Shown here: in pieces, positions 1 through 12,594 of the stretch
Position numbering within the stretch: the first letter of the stretch is position 1
How the letters are laid out: every line of letters begins with the position of its first letter
Source of the DNA: Hydractinia symbiolongicarpus
Taxonomy: Eukaryota > Cnidaria > Hydrozoa > Anthoathecata > Hydractiniidae
Reading direction: 5' to 3'
NCBI RefSeq assembly: GCF_029227915.1
Contig: NC_079885.1
Coordinates: forward strand, 13,961,001-14,025,000
Length of the DNA: 64,000 nucleotides
Made by a program: the position numbers and the translations under genes
Notes under the pieces: generated by a model
The model's database searches: none
Told to the model about the DNA's origin: nothing
The model's input: only the letters and a program-made list of their open reading frames with translations

Positions 1-1374
1 CTAAATGCTATAGTATGGCTTTTGTAAGTCTAAAAAAGGCCTTACGCGTAAATCACGTGCTTCCACTCTCCAAACCAGGCTACCAATGGTGTACCTTTCC
101 GACTATCATTGAACTACGACGTCCCAATTCCTTTTCCTTGGCGCTTTAGCGTTAAAACACATTTAACTACGTGCACGGCCCTTTGAACGCTGTAATATGG
201 CCATTTGCAGCCTATTAAAGGCCTTATACGTAAATACTGTCGCTCCACCTGCCTGCGCAAGTTACCATTGGTCTAGTGTTTTCAGTCTCAATGTAATATG
301 ACGTCCCAAGTCATTTTCCTTGGCGCCATGGCTTTAGAACACTTTTAACTCCGTGCACAGCCCTCTAAAGGCTGTAATATGGCCATTTGCAGCCTATTAA
401 AGGCCTTATACATAAATACTGTCGCTCCACCTGCCTGCGCAAGTTACCATTGGTGTAGTCCTTCCAGTCTCAATGGACTATGACGTCCCAAGTCGTTTTC
501 TTTGTCGCCGTGACGTTTAAAAACCCGCAAGTACGCGCACAGTCCTCTAAATGCTATAGTATGGCTTTTGTAAGTCTTAAAAAGGCCTTACGCGTAAATC
601 ACGTGCTTCCACTCTCCAAACCAGGCTACCAATGGTGTACCTTTCCGACTATCATTGAACTACGACGTCCCAATTCCTTTTCCTTGGCGCTTTAGCGTTA
701 AAACACATTTAACTACGTGCACGGCCCTTTGAACGCTGTAATATGGCCATTTGCAGCCTATTAAAGGCCTTATACGTAAATACTGTTGCTCCACCTGCCT
801 GCGCAAGTTACCATTGGTCTAGTGTTTTCAGTCTCAATGTAATATGACGTCCCAAGTCATTTTCCTTGGCGCCATGGCTTTAGAACACTTTTAACTCCGT
901 GCACAGCCCTCTAAAGGCTGTAATATGGCCATTTGCAGTTAAATAAGGGCTTTAAACGTAAACACTATCGTTCCAACTGCCTGCGCAGGTTTCCATAGGC
1001 GTAGTCCTTCCAGTCTCAATGGACTATAACGTCCCAAGTCCTTTTTCTTGGCGCCATGGCTAAGAACACTGTTAACTACGTGCACAGCCCTCTAAAGGCA
1101 GTAATATGGCCATTTGCAGCCTAATAAAGGCCTTACACGTAAATCACGTTCTTCCACGTCCCCAGCAAGGCTACCAATGGTCTAGTGTTCCCAGTCTTAA
1201 TGGAATGAGACGTCCAAAGTCCTTTTCCTTGACGCCATGGCTATAGAACACTGTCAACTACGTGCACAGCCCTCTAAAGTCAGTAATATGGCCTTTTTGC
1301 GGCCTAATAAAGCGTTTACACGAAAATACCGTGATTCCACCACCCTCCGCGGGATACCATAGGAGTAGTCCTTC

Positions 1375-4300
1375 CAGTCTCAATGGACTATGACGTCCCA
1401 AGTCGTTTGGTTTGTCGCCGTGACGTTTAAAAACCCGCAAGTACGCGCACAGTCCTCTAAATGCTATAGTATGGCTTTTGTAAGTCTAAAAAAGGCCTTA
1501 CGCGTAAATCACGTGCTTCCACTCTCCAAACCAGGCTACCAATGGTGTACTTTCCGACTATCATTGAACTACGACGTCCCAATTCCTTTTCCTTGGCGCT
1601 TTAGCGTTAAAACACATTTAACTACGTGCACGGCCCTTGAACGCTTTAATATGGCCATTTGCAGCCTATTAAAGGCCTTATACGTAAATACTGTCGCTCC
1701 ACCTGCCTGCGCAAGTTACCATTGGTCTAGTGTTTTCAGTCTCAATGTAATATGACGTCCCAAGTCATTTTCCTTGGCGCCATGGCTTTAGAACACTTTT
1801 AACTCCGTGCACAGCCCTCTAAAGGTTGTAATATGGCCATTTGCAGTTAAATAAAGGCTTTAAACGTAAACACTGTCGTTCCAATTGCCTGCGCAGGTTA
1901 CCATAGGAGTAGTCCTTCCAGTCTCAATGGACTATGACGTCCCAAGTCCCTTTCCTTGGCGCCATGGCTATAGAACACTGTTAACTACGTGCACAGCCCT
2001 CTAAAGGCAGTAATATGGCCATTTGCAGCCTAATAAAGGCCTTACACGTAAATCACGTTCTTCCACGTCCCCAGCAAGGCTACCAATGGTCTAGTGTTCC
2101 CAGTCTTAATGGAATAAGACGTCCAAAGTCCTTTTCCTTGACGCCATGGCTATAGAACACTGTCAACTACGTGCACAGCCCTCTAAAGGCTGTAATATTG
2201 CCTTTTGTAGCCAAATAAAGGCTTTACACGGAAATAACGTGGTTCCACCACCCTTCGCGGGATACCATTAGTCTAGTCCTTCCAGTCTCAATGGACTATG
2301 ACGTGCCAAGTCATTTTCCTTGGCGCCATGGCTTTAGCACACTGTTAACTCCGTGCACGGCCCTCTAAAGGCTGTAATATGGCCATTTGCAGCCTATTAA
2401 AGGCCTTATACGTAAATACTGTCGCTCCACCTGCCTGCGCAAGTTACCTTTGGTGTAGTCCTTCCAGTCTCAATGGACTATGACGTCCCAAGTCGTTTTC
2501 TTTGTCGCCGTGACGTTTAAAAACCCGCAAGTGCGCGCACAGTCCTCTAAATGCTATAGTATGGCTTTTGTAAGTCTAAAAAAGGCCTTACGCGTAAACC
2601 ACGTGCTTCCACGCTCCCAACCAGGCTACCATTGGTCTAGTGTTTTCAGTCTCAATGTAATATGACGTGCCAAGTCATTTTCCTTGGCGCCATGGCTTTA
2701 GAACACTTTTAACTCCGTGCACAGCCCTCTAAAGGCTGTAATATGGCCATTTGCAGTTAAATAAAGGCTTTAAACGTAAACACTGTCGTTCCAATTGCCT
2801 GCACAGGTTACCATAGGAGTAGTCCTTCCAGTCTCAATGGAATAAGACGTCCCAAGTCTTTTTCCTTGGCGCCATGGCTATAGAACACTGTTAACCACGT
2901 GCACAGCCCTCTAAAGGCAGTAATATGGCCATTTGCAGCCTAATAAAGGCCTTACACGTAAATCACGTTCTTCCACGTCCCCAGCAAGGCTACCAATGGT
3001 CTAGTGTTCCCAGTCTTAATGGACTATGACGTCCCAAGTCCTTTTCCTTGGCGCCATGGCTATAAAACACTGTCAACTACGTGCACAGCCCTCTAAAGTC
3101 AGTAATATGGCCTTTTGCGGCCTAATAAAGCGTTTACACGAAAATACCGTGATTCCACCACCCTCCGCGGGATACCATTGGTCTAGTCCTTCTAGTCCCA
3201 ATGGACTACAACGTCCCAAGTCGTTTTCTTTGGCACCTTGGCGTTAGAAGACCGGCAACTACGCGCACAGTCCTCTAAATGCTGTAACATGGCCTTTTAC
3301 AGACTAATAAAGGTCTTACACGCAAATCACGTTCTTCCACGCCCCAAGCAAGGTTACCAATGGTCTAGTGTTCCCAGTCTTAATGGAATATGACGTCTCA
3401 AGTCCTTTTCCTTGGCGCTTTAGCGTTAAAACACTTTTTAGTACGTGCACAGACCTCTAAATGCTGTAATATTGCCTTTTGCAGCCAAATAAAGGCTTAA
3501 CACGTAAATAACGTGGTTCCACCACCCTTAGCGGGATACCATTAGTCTAGTCCTTCCAGTCTCAATAGACTATGACGTCCCAAGTCTTTTTCCTTGGCGC
3601 CATGGCTTTAGAACACTTTTAACTCCGTGCACAGCCCTCTAAAGGCTGTAATATGGCCATTTGCAGTCTAATAAAGGTGTTATACGTAAATAGCGTCGTT
3701 CCACCTGCCTGCGCAGGTTACCATAGGAGTAGTCCTTCCAGTCTCAATGGACTATGACGTCCCAAGTCCTTTTCCTTGGCGCCATGGCTATAGAACACTG
3801 TTAACTACGTGCACAGCCCTCTAAAGGCAGTAATATGGCCATTTGGAGCCTAATAAAGGCCTTACACGTAAATCACGTTCTTCCACGTCCCCAGCAAGGC
3901 TACCAATGGTCTAGTGTTACCAGTCTTAATGGAATAAGACGTCCCAAGTCGTTTTCTTTGGCACCTTGGCGTTAGAAGACCGGCAACTACGCGCACAGTC
4001 CTCTAAATGCTGTAACATGGCCTTTTACAGACTAATAAAGGTCTTACACGCAAATCATGTTCTTCCACGCCCCAAGCAAGGTTACCAATGGTCTAGTGTT
4101 CCCAGTCTTAATGGAATATGACGTCCCAATTCCTTTTCCTTGGCGCTTTAGCGTTAAAACACTTTTTACTACGCGCACAGACCTCTAAATGCTGTAATAT
4201 TGCCTTTTGCAGCCAAATAAAGGCTTAACACGTAAATAACGTGGTTCCACCACCCTTCGCGGGATACCATTAGTCTAGTCCTTCCAGTCTCAATAGACTA

Positions 4301-5936
4301 TGACGTCCCAAGTCCTTTTCCTTGGCGCCATGGCTTTAGAACACTTTTAACTCCGTGCACAGCCCTCTAAATGCTGTAACATGGCCTTTTGCAGACTAAT
4401 AAAGGCTTTAAACGTAAATACTGTCGTTCCAACTGCCTGCGCAGGTTACCATAGGAGTAGTCCTTCCAGTCTCAATGGACTATGACGTCCCAAGTCCTTT
4501 TCCTTGGCGCCATGGCTATAGAACACTGTTAACTACGTGCACAGCCCTCTAAAGTCAGTAATATGGCCATTTGCAGCCTAATAAAGGTGTTATACGTAAA
4601 TCACGTTCTTCCACGTGCCCAGCAAGGCTACCAATGGTCTAGTGTTCCCAGTCTTAATGGAATAAGACGTCCAAAGTCCTTTTCTTTGACGCCATGGCTA
4701 TAGAACACTGTCAACTACGCGCACAGTCCTTTCAATGCTGTAATATTGCCTTTTGTAGCCAAATAAAGGCTTTACACGGAAATAACGTGGTTCCACCACC
4801 CTTCGCGGGATACCATTAGTCTAGTCCTTCCAGTCTCAATGGACTATGACGTGCCAAGTCATTTTCCTTGGCGCCATGGCTTTAGCACACTGTTAATTTC
4901 GTGCACGGCCCTCTAAAGGCTGTAATATGGCCATTTGCAGCCTATTAAAGGCCTTACACGTAAATCACGTTTTTCCACGTCCCCAGCAAGGCTACCAATG
5001 GTCTAGTGTTCGCAGTCTTAATGGAATAAGACGTCCAAAGTCCTTTTCCTTGACGCCATGGCTATAGAACACTGTCAACTACGTGCACAGCACTCTAAAG
5101 GCTGTAATATTGCCTTTTGCAGCCAAATAAACGCTTAACACGTAAATAACGTGGTTCCACCACCCTTCGCGGGATACCATTACTCTAGTCCTTCCAGTCT
5201 CAATAGACTATAACGTACCAAGTCCTTTTCCTTGGCGCCATGGCTTTAGAACACTTTTAACTCCGTGCACAGCCCTCTAAATGCTGTAACATGGCCTTTT
5301 GCAGAATAATAAAGGCTTTAAACGTAAATACTGTCGTTCCAACTGCCTGCGCAGGTTACCATTGGAGTAATCCTTCCAGTCTCAATGGACTATCACGTCC
5401 CAAGTCCTTTTCCTTGGCGCCATGGCTATAGAACACTGTCAACTACGTGCACAGCCCTCTAAAGTCAGTAATATGGCCTTTTGCGGCCTAATAAAGCCTT
5501 TACACGAAAATACCGTGATTCCACCACCCTCCGCGGGATACCATTGGTCTAGTCCTTCCAGTCCCAATGGACTACAACGTCCCAAGTCGTTTTCTTTGGC
5601 ACCTTGGCGTTAGAAGACCGGCAACTACGCGCACAGTCCTCTAAATGCTGTAACATGGCCTTTTACAGACTAATAAAGGTCTTACACGCAAATCATGTTC
5701 TTCCACGCCCCAAGCAAGGTTACCAATGGTCTAGTGTTCCCAGTCTTAATGGAATATGACGTCTCAAGTCCTTTTCCTTGGCGCTTTAGCGTTAAAACAC
5801 TTTTTACTACGCGCACAGACCTCTGAATGCTGTAATATTGCCTTTTGCAGCCAAATAAAGGCTTAACACGTAAATAACGTGGTTCCACCACCCTTCGCGG
5901 GATACCATTAGTCTAGTCCTTCCAGTCTCAATAGAC
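1375..5936 (+). repeat. 4.56-kb satellite segment, copy A
   Basis: The order of monomer types here recurs about 6.37 kb downstream (7740-12301). Matching landmarks include 1390 with 7755, 2480 with 8847, 5422 with 11789 and 5755 with 12122. Inside the segment the offset drops to 6007 near 3026-3386, because two monomers (360 bp) are missing in copy B. It then returns in two single-monomer steps near 9757 and 10302, where copy B has extra monomers. Block edges are estimated by eye. Confidence 0.8.
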
Positions 5937-7739
5937 TACAACGTCCCAAGTCGTTTTCTTTGGCACCTTGGCGTTAGAAGACCGGCAACTACGCGCACAG
6001 TCCTCTAAATGCTGTAACATGGCCTTTTACAGACTAATAAAGGCTTTACACGGAAATAACGTGGTTCCACCACCCTTCGCGGGATACTATTAGTCTAGTC
6101 CTTCCAGTCTCAATGGAATAAGACGTCCAAAGTCCTTTTCCTTGACGCCATGGCTATAGAACACTGTCAACTACGTGCACAGCCCTCTAAAGGCTGTAAT
6201 ATTGCCTTTTGTAGCCAAATAAAGGCTTTACACGGAAATAACGTGGTTCCACCACCCTCCGCGGGATACCATAGGAGTAGTCCTTCCAGTCTCAATGGAC
6301 TATGACGTCCCAAGTCGTTTTCTTTGTCGCCGTGACGTTTAAAAACCCGCAAGTACGCGCACAGTCCTCTAAATGCTATAGTATGGCTTTTGTAAGTCTA
6401 AAAAAGGCCTTACGCGTAAATCACGTGCTTCCACTCTCCAAACCAGGCTACCAATGGTGTACCTTTCCGACTATCATTGAACTACGACGTCCCAATTCCT
6501 TTTCCTTGGCGCTTTAGCGTTAAAACACATTTAACTACGTGCACGGCCCTTTGAACGCTGTAATATGGCCATTTGCAGCCTATTAAAGTCCTTACAAGTA
6601 AACACTATCGTTCCAACTGCGTGCGCAGGTTTCCATAGGAGTAGTCCTTCCAGTCTCAATGGACTATGACGTGCCAAGTCCTTTTCCTTGGCGCCATGGC
6701 TAAGAACACTGTTAACTACGTGCACAGCCCTCTAAAGGCAGTAATATGGCCATTTGCAGCCTAATAAAGGCCTTACACGTAAATCACGTTCTTCCACGTC
6801 CCCAGCAAGGCTACCAATGGTCTAGTGTTCCCAGTCTTAATGGAATAGGACGTCCAAAGTCCTTTTCCTAGACGCCATGGCTATAAAACACTGTCAACTA
6901 CGCGCACAGTCCTTTAAATGCTGTAATATTGCCTTTTGTAGCCAAATAAATGCCTTACACGTAAACCACGTGCTTCCACGCTCCCAACCAGGCTACCATT
7001 GGTCTAGTGTTTTCAGTCTCAATGTAATATGACGTCCCAAGTCATTTTCCTTGGCGCCATAACTTTAGAACACTTTTAACTCCGTGCACAGCCCTCTAAA
7101 GGCTGTAATATGGCCATTTGCAGTTAAATAAAGGCTTTAAACGTAAACACTGTCGTTCGAACTGCCTGCGCAGGTTACCATAGGAGTAGTCCTTCCAGTC
7201 TCAATGGACTATGACGTCCCAAGTCCTTTTCCTTGGCGCCATGGCTATAGAACACTGTTAACTACGTGCACAGCCCTCTAAAGGCAGTAATATGGCCATT
7301 TGCAGCCTAATAAAACCCTTACACGTAAATCACGTTCTTCCACGTCCCCAGCAAGGCTACCAATGGTCTAGTGTTCCCAGTCTTAATGGAATAAGACGTC
7401 CAAAGTCCTTTTCCTTGACGCCATGGCTATAGAACACTGTCAACTACGTGCACAGCCCTCTAAAGGCTGTAATATTGCCTTTTGTAGCCAAATAAAGGCT
7501 TTACACGGAAATAACGTGGTTCCACCACCCTTCGCGTTACCATTAGTCTACTCCTTCCAGTCTCAATGTACTATGACGTGCCAAGTCATTTTCCTTGGCG
7601 CCATGGCTTTAGCACACTGTTAACTCCGTGCACGGCCCTCTAAAGGCTGTAATATGGCCATTTGCAGCCTATTAAAGGCCTTATACGTAAATACTGTCGC
7701 TCCACCTGCCTGCGCAAGTTACCATTGGTGTAGTCCTTC

Positions 7740-10700
7740 CAGTCTCAATGGACTATGACGTCCCAAGTCGTTTTCTTTGTCGCCGTGACGTTTAAAAACC
7801 CGCAAGTACGCGCACAGTCCTCTAAATGCTATAGTATGGCTTTTGTAAGTCTAAAAAAGGCCTTACGCGTAAATCACGTGCTTCCACTATCCAAACCAGG
7901 CTACCAATGGTGTACCTTTCCGACTATCATTGAACTACGACGTCCCAATTCCTTTTCCTTGGCGCTTTAGCGTTAAAACACATTTAACTACGTGCACGGC
8001 CCTTTGAACGCTGTAATATGGCCATTTGCAGCCTATTAAAGGCCTTATACGTAAATACTGTCGCTCCACCTGCCTGCGCAAGTTACCATTGGTCTAGTGT
8101 TTTCAGTCTCAATGTAATATGACGTCCCAAGTCATTTTCCTTGGCGCCATGGCTTTAGAACACTTTTAACTCCGTGCACAGCCCTCTAAAGGCTGTAATA
8201 TGGCCATTTGCAGTTAAATAAAGACTTTAAACGTAAACACTGTCGTTCCAATTGCCTGCGCAGGTTACCATAGGAGTAGTCCTTCCAGTCTCAATGGACT
8301 ATGACGTCCCAAGTCCCTTTCCTTGGCGCCATGGCTATAGAACACTGTTAACTACGTGCACAGCCCTCTAAAGGCAGTAATATGGCCATTTGCAGCCTAA
8401 TAAAGGCCTTACACGTAAATCACGTTCTTCCACGTCCCCAGCAAGGCTACCAATGGTCTAGTGTTCCCAGTCTTAATGGAATAAGACGTCCAAAGTCCTT
8501 TTCCTTGACGCCATGGCTATAGAACACTGTCAACTACGTGCACAGCCCTCTAAAGGCTGTAATATTGCCTTTTGTAGCCAAATAAAGGCTTTACACGGAA
8601 ATAACGTGGTTCCACCACCCTTCGCGGGATACCATTAGTCTAGTCCTTCCAGTCTCAATGGACTATGACGTGCCAAGTCATTTTCCTTGGCGCCATGGCT
8701 TTAGCACACTGTTAACTCCGTGCACGGCCCTCTAAAGGCTGTAATATGGCCATTTGCAGCCTATTAAAGGCCTTATACGTAAATACTGTCGCTCCACCTG
8801 CCTGCGCAAGTTACCTTTGGTGTAGTCCTTCCAGTCTCAATGGACTATGACGTCCCAAGTCGTTTTCTTTGTCGCCATGACGTTTAAAAACCCGCAAGTA
8901 CGCGCACAGTCCTCTAAATGCTATAGTATGGCTTTTGTAAGTCTAAAAAAGGCCTTACGCGTAAACCACGTGCTTCCACGCTCCCAACCAGGCTACCATT
9001 GGTCTAGTGTTTTCAGTCTCAATGTAATATGACGTGCCAAGTCATTTTCCTTGGCGCCATGGCTTTAGAACACTTTTAACTCCATGCACAGCCCTCTAAA
9101 GGCTGTAATATGGCCATTTGCAGTTAAATAAAGGCTTTAAACGTAAACACTGTCGTTCCAATTGCCTGCGCAGGTTACCATAGGAGTAGTCCTTCCAGTC
9201 TCAATGGACTAAGACGTCCCAAGTCTTTTTCCTTGGCGCCATGGCTATAGAACACTGTTAACTACGTGCACAGCCCTCTAAAGGCAGTAATATGGCCATT
9301 TGCAGCCTAATAAAGGCCTTACACGTAAATCACGTTCTTCCACGTCCCCAGCAAGGCTACCAATGGTCTAGTGTTCCCAGTCTTAATGGAATATGACGTC
9401 TCAAGTCCTTTTCCTTGGCGCTTTAGCGTTAAAACACTTTTTACTACGTGCACAGACCTCTAAATGCTGTAATATTGCCTTTTGCAGCCAAATAAAGGCT
9501 TAACACGTAAATAACGTGGTTCCACCACCCTTCGCGGGATACCATTAGTCTAGTCCTTCCAGTCTCAATAGACTATGACGTCCCAAGTCTTTTTCCTTGG
9601 CGCCATGGCTTTAGAACACTTTTAACTCCGTGCACAGCCCTCTAAAGGCTGTAATATGGCCATTTGCAGTCTAATAAAGGTGTTATACGTAAATAGCGTC
9701 GTTCCACCTGCCTGCGCAGGTTACCATAGGAGTAGTCCTTCCAGTCTCAATGGACTATGACGACCCAAGTCCTTTTCCTTGGCGCCATGGCTTTAGAACA
9801 ATGTTAACTCCGTGCACAGCCCTCTAAATGCTGTAACATGGCCTTTTGCAGTTAAATAAAGGCTTTAAACGTAAATACTGTCGTTCCAACTGCCTGCGCA
9901 GGTTACCATAGGAGTAGTCCTTCCAGTCTCAATGGACTATGACGTCCCAAGTCCTTTTCCTTGGCGCCATGGCTATAGAACACTGTTAACTACGTGCACA
10001 GCCCTCTAAAGGCAGTAATATGGCCATTTGGAGCCTAATAAACGCCTTACACGTAAATCACGTTCTTCCACGTCCCCAGCAAGGCTACCAATTGTCTAGT
10101 GTTCCCAGTCTTAATGGAATAAGACTTCCCAAGTCGTTTTCTTTGGCACCTTGGCGTTAGAAGACCGGCAACTACGCGCACAGTCCTCTAAATGCTGTAA
10201 CATGGCCTTTTACAGACTAATAAAGGTCTTACACGCAAATCACGTTCTTCCACGCCCCAAGCAAGGTTACAAATGGTCTAGTGTTCCCAGTCTTAATGGA
10301 ATATGACGTCTCAAGTCCTTTTCCTTGGCGCTTTAGCGTTAAAACACTTTTTACTACGCGCACAGACCTCTAAATGCTGTAATATTGCCTTTTGCAGCCA
10401 AATAAAGGCCTTACACGTAAACCACGTGCTTCCACGCTCCCAACCAGGCTACCATTGGTCTAGTGTTTTCAGTCTCAATGTAATACGACGTTCCAATTCC
10501 TTTTCCTTGGCGCTTTAGCGTTAAAACACTTTTTACTACGCGCACAGACCTCTAAATGCTGTAATATTGCCTTTTGCAGCCAAATAAAGGCTTAACACGT
10601 AAATAACGTGGTTCCACCACCCTTCGCGGGATACCATTAGTCTAGTCCTTCCAGTCTCAATAGACTATGACGTCCCAAGTCCTTTTCCTTGGCGCCATGG

Positions 10701-12301
10701 CTTTAGAACACTTTTAACTCCGTGCACAGCCCTCTAAATGCTGTAACATGGCCTTTTGCAGACTAATAAAGGCTTTAAACGTAAATACTGTCGTTCCAAC
10801 TGCCTGCGCAGGTTACCATAGGAGTAGTCCTTCCAGTCTCAATGGACTATGACGTCCCAAGTCCTTTTCCTTGGCGCCATGGCTATAGAACACTGTTAAC
10901 TACGTGCACAGCCCTCTAAAGTCAGTAATATGGCCATTTGCAGCCTAATAAAGGTGTTATACGTAAATCACGTTCTTCCACGTGCCCAGCAAGGCTACCA
11001 ATGGTCTAGTGTTCCCAGTCTTAATGGAATAAGACGTCCAAAGTCCTTTTCTTTGACGCCATGGCTATAGAACACTGTCAACTACGCGCACAGTCCTTTC
11101 AATGCTGTAATATTGCCTTTTGTAGCCAAGTAAAGGCTTTACACGGAAATAACGTGGTTCCACCACCCTTCGCGGGATACCATTAGTCTAGTCCTTCCAG
11201 TCTCAATGGACTATGACGTGCCAAGTCATTTTCCTTGGCGCCATGGCTTTAGCACACTGTTAATTTCGTGCACGGCCCTCTAAAGGCTGTAATATGGCCA
11301 TTTGCAGCCTATTAAAGGCCTTACACGTAAATCACGTTTTTCCACGTTCCCAGCAAGGCTACCAATGGTCTAGTGTTCGCAGTCTTAATGGAATAAGACG
11401 TCCAAAGTCCTTTTCCTTGACGCCATGGCTATAGAACACTGTCAACTACGTGCACAGCACTCTAAAGGCTGTAATATTGCCTTTTGCAGCCAAATAAACG
11501 CTTAACACGTAAATAACATGGTTCCACCACCCTTCGCGGGATACCATTACTCTAGTCCTTCCAGTCTCAATAGACTATAACGTACCAAGTCCTTTTCCTT
11601 GGCGCCATGGCTTTAGAACACTTTTAACTCCGTGCACAGCCCTCTAAATGCTGTAACATGGCCTTTTGCAGACTAATAAAGGCTTTAAACGTAAATACTG
11701 TCGTTCCAACTGCCTGCGCAGGTTACCATTGGAGTAGTCCTTCCAGTCTCAATGGACTATCACGTCCCAAGTCCTTTTCCTTGGCGCCATGGCGTTAGAA
11801 GACCGGCAACTACGCGCACAGTCCTCTAAATGCTGTAACATGGCCTTTTGCGGCCTAATAAAGCCTTTACACGAAAATACCGTGATTCCACCACCCTCCG
11901 CGGGATACCATTGGTCTAGTCCTTCCAGTCCCAATGGACTACAACGTCCCAAGTCGTTTTCTTTGGCACCTTGGCGTTAGAAGACCGGCAACTACGCGCA
12001 CAGTCCTCTAAATGCTGTAACATGGCCTTTTACAGACTAATAAAGGTCTTACACGCAAATCATGTTCTTCCACGCCCCAAGCAAGGTTACCAATGGTCTA
12101 GTGTTCCCAGTCTTAATGGAATATGACGTCTCAAGTCCTTTTCCTTGGCGCTTTAGCGTTAAAACACTTTTTACTACGCGCACAGACCTCTAAATGCTGT
12201 AATATTGCCTTTTGCAGCCAAATAAAGGCTTAACACGTAAATAACGTTGTTCCACCACCCTTCGCGGGATACCATTAGTCTAGTCCTTCCAGTCTCAATA
12301 G
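7740..12301 (+). repeat. 4.56-kb satellite segment, copy B
   Basis: Second copy of the segment at 1375-5936, in direct orientation. It has the same length as copy A, but reaches it by a two-monomer loss near 9393 followed by two separate one-monomer gains near 9757-9940 and 10302-10484. After 12301 it continues with monomers like those at 10670-11030 until the array is cut at 12672. Confidence 0.8.
8301..8482 (+). repeat. Representative satellite monomer (182 bp)
   Basis: One complete monomer, taken as type sequence. Landmarks by offset: GACGTC at 3-8, TGGCGCCA palindrome near 24-31, CCATGG, GTTAAC near 48, GTGCAC near 56, GGCC at 84-87 and 105-108 bracketing a TAATAAAGG block, then three ACGT cores at 113, 122 and 132, and a pyrimidine-rich end before the next unit. 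All units in the window align to this scheme with substitutions and small indels. Confidence 0.9.
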
Positions 12302-12594
12302 ACTATGACGTCCCAAGTCCTTTTCCTTGGCGCCATGGCTTTAGAACCCTTTTAACTCCGTGCACAGCCCTCTAAATGCTGTAACATGGCCTTTTGCAGA
12401 CTAATAAAGGCTTTAAACGTAAATACTGTCGTTCCAACTGCCTGCGCAGGTTACCATAGGAGTAGTCCTTCCAGTCTCAATGGACTATGACGTCCCAAGT
12501 CCTTTTCCTTGGCGCCATGGCTATAGAACACTGTTAACTACGTGCACAGCCCTCTAAAGTCAGTAATATGGCCATTTGCAGCCTAATAAAGGTG

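Noticed and set aside
480-695. Recurring 71-codon open frame (also at 1390, 6302, 7755, 8847, 25219, 43879 and others) as a conserved small protein family
   Set aside because: The frame recurs because the monomer recurs. The 182-bp period shifts frame each unit, related monomers carry stops and frame changes freely, and no start context or domain is recognisable.
4250-4275. CENP-B box in the CCCTTCGCGGGATACC block
   Set aside because: TTCG and CGGG are present, but the spacing and the central A do not fit the known 17-bp motif.
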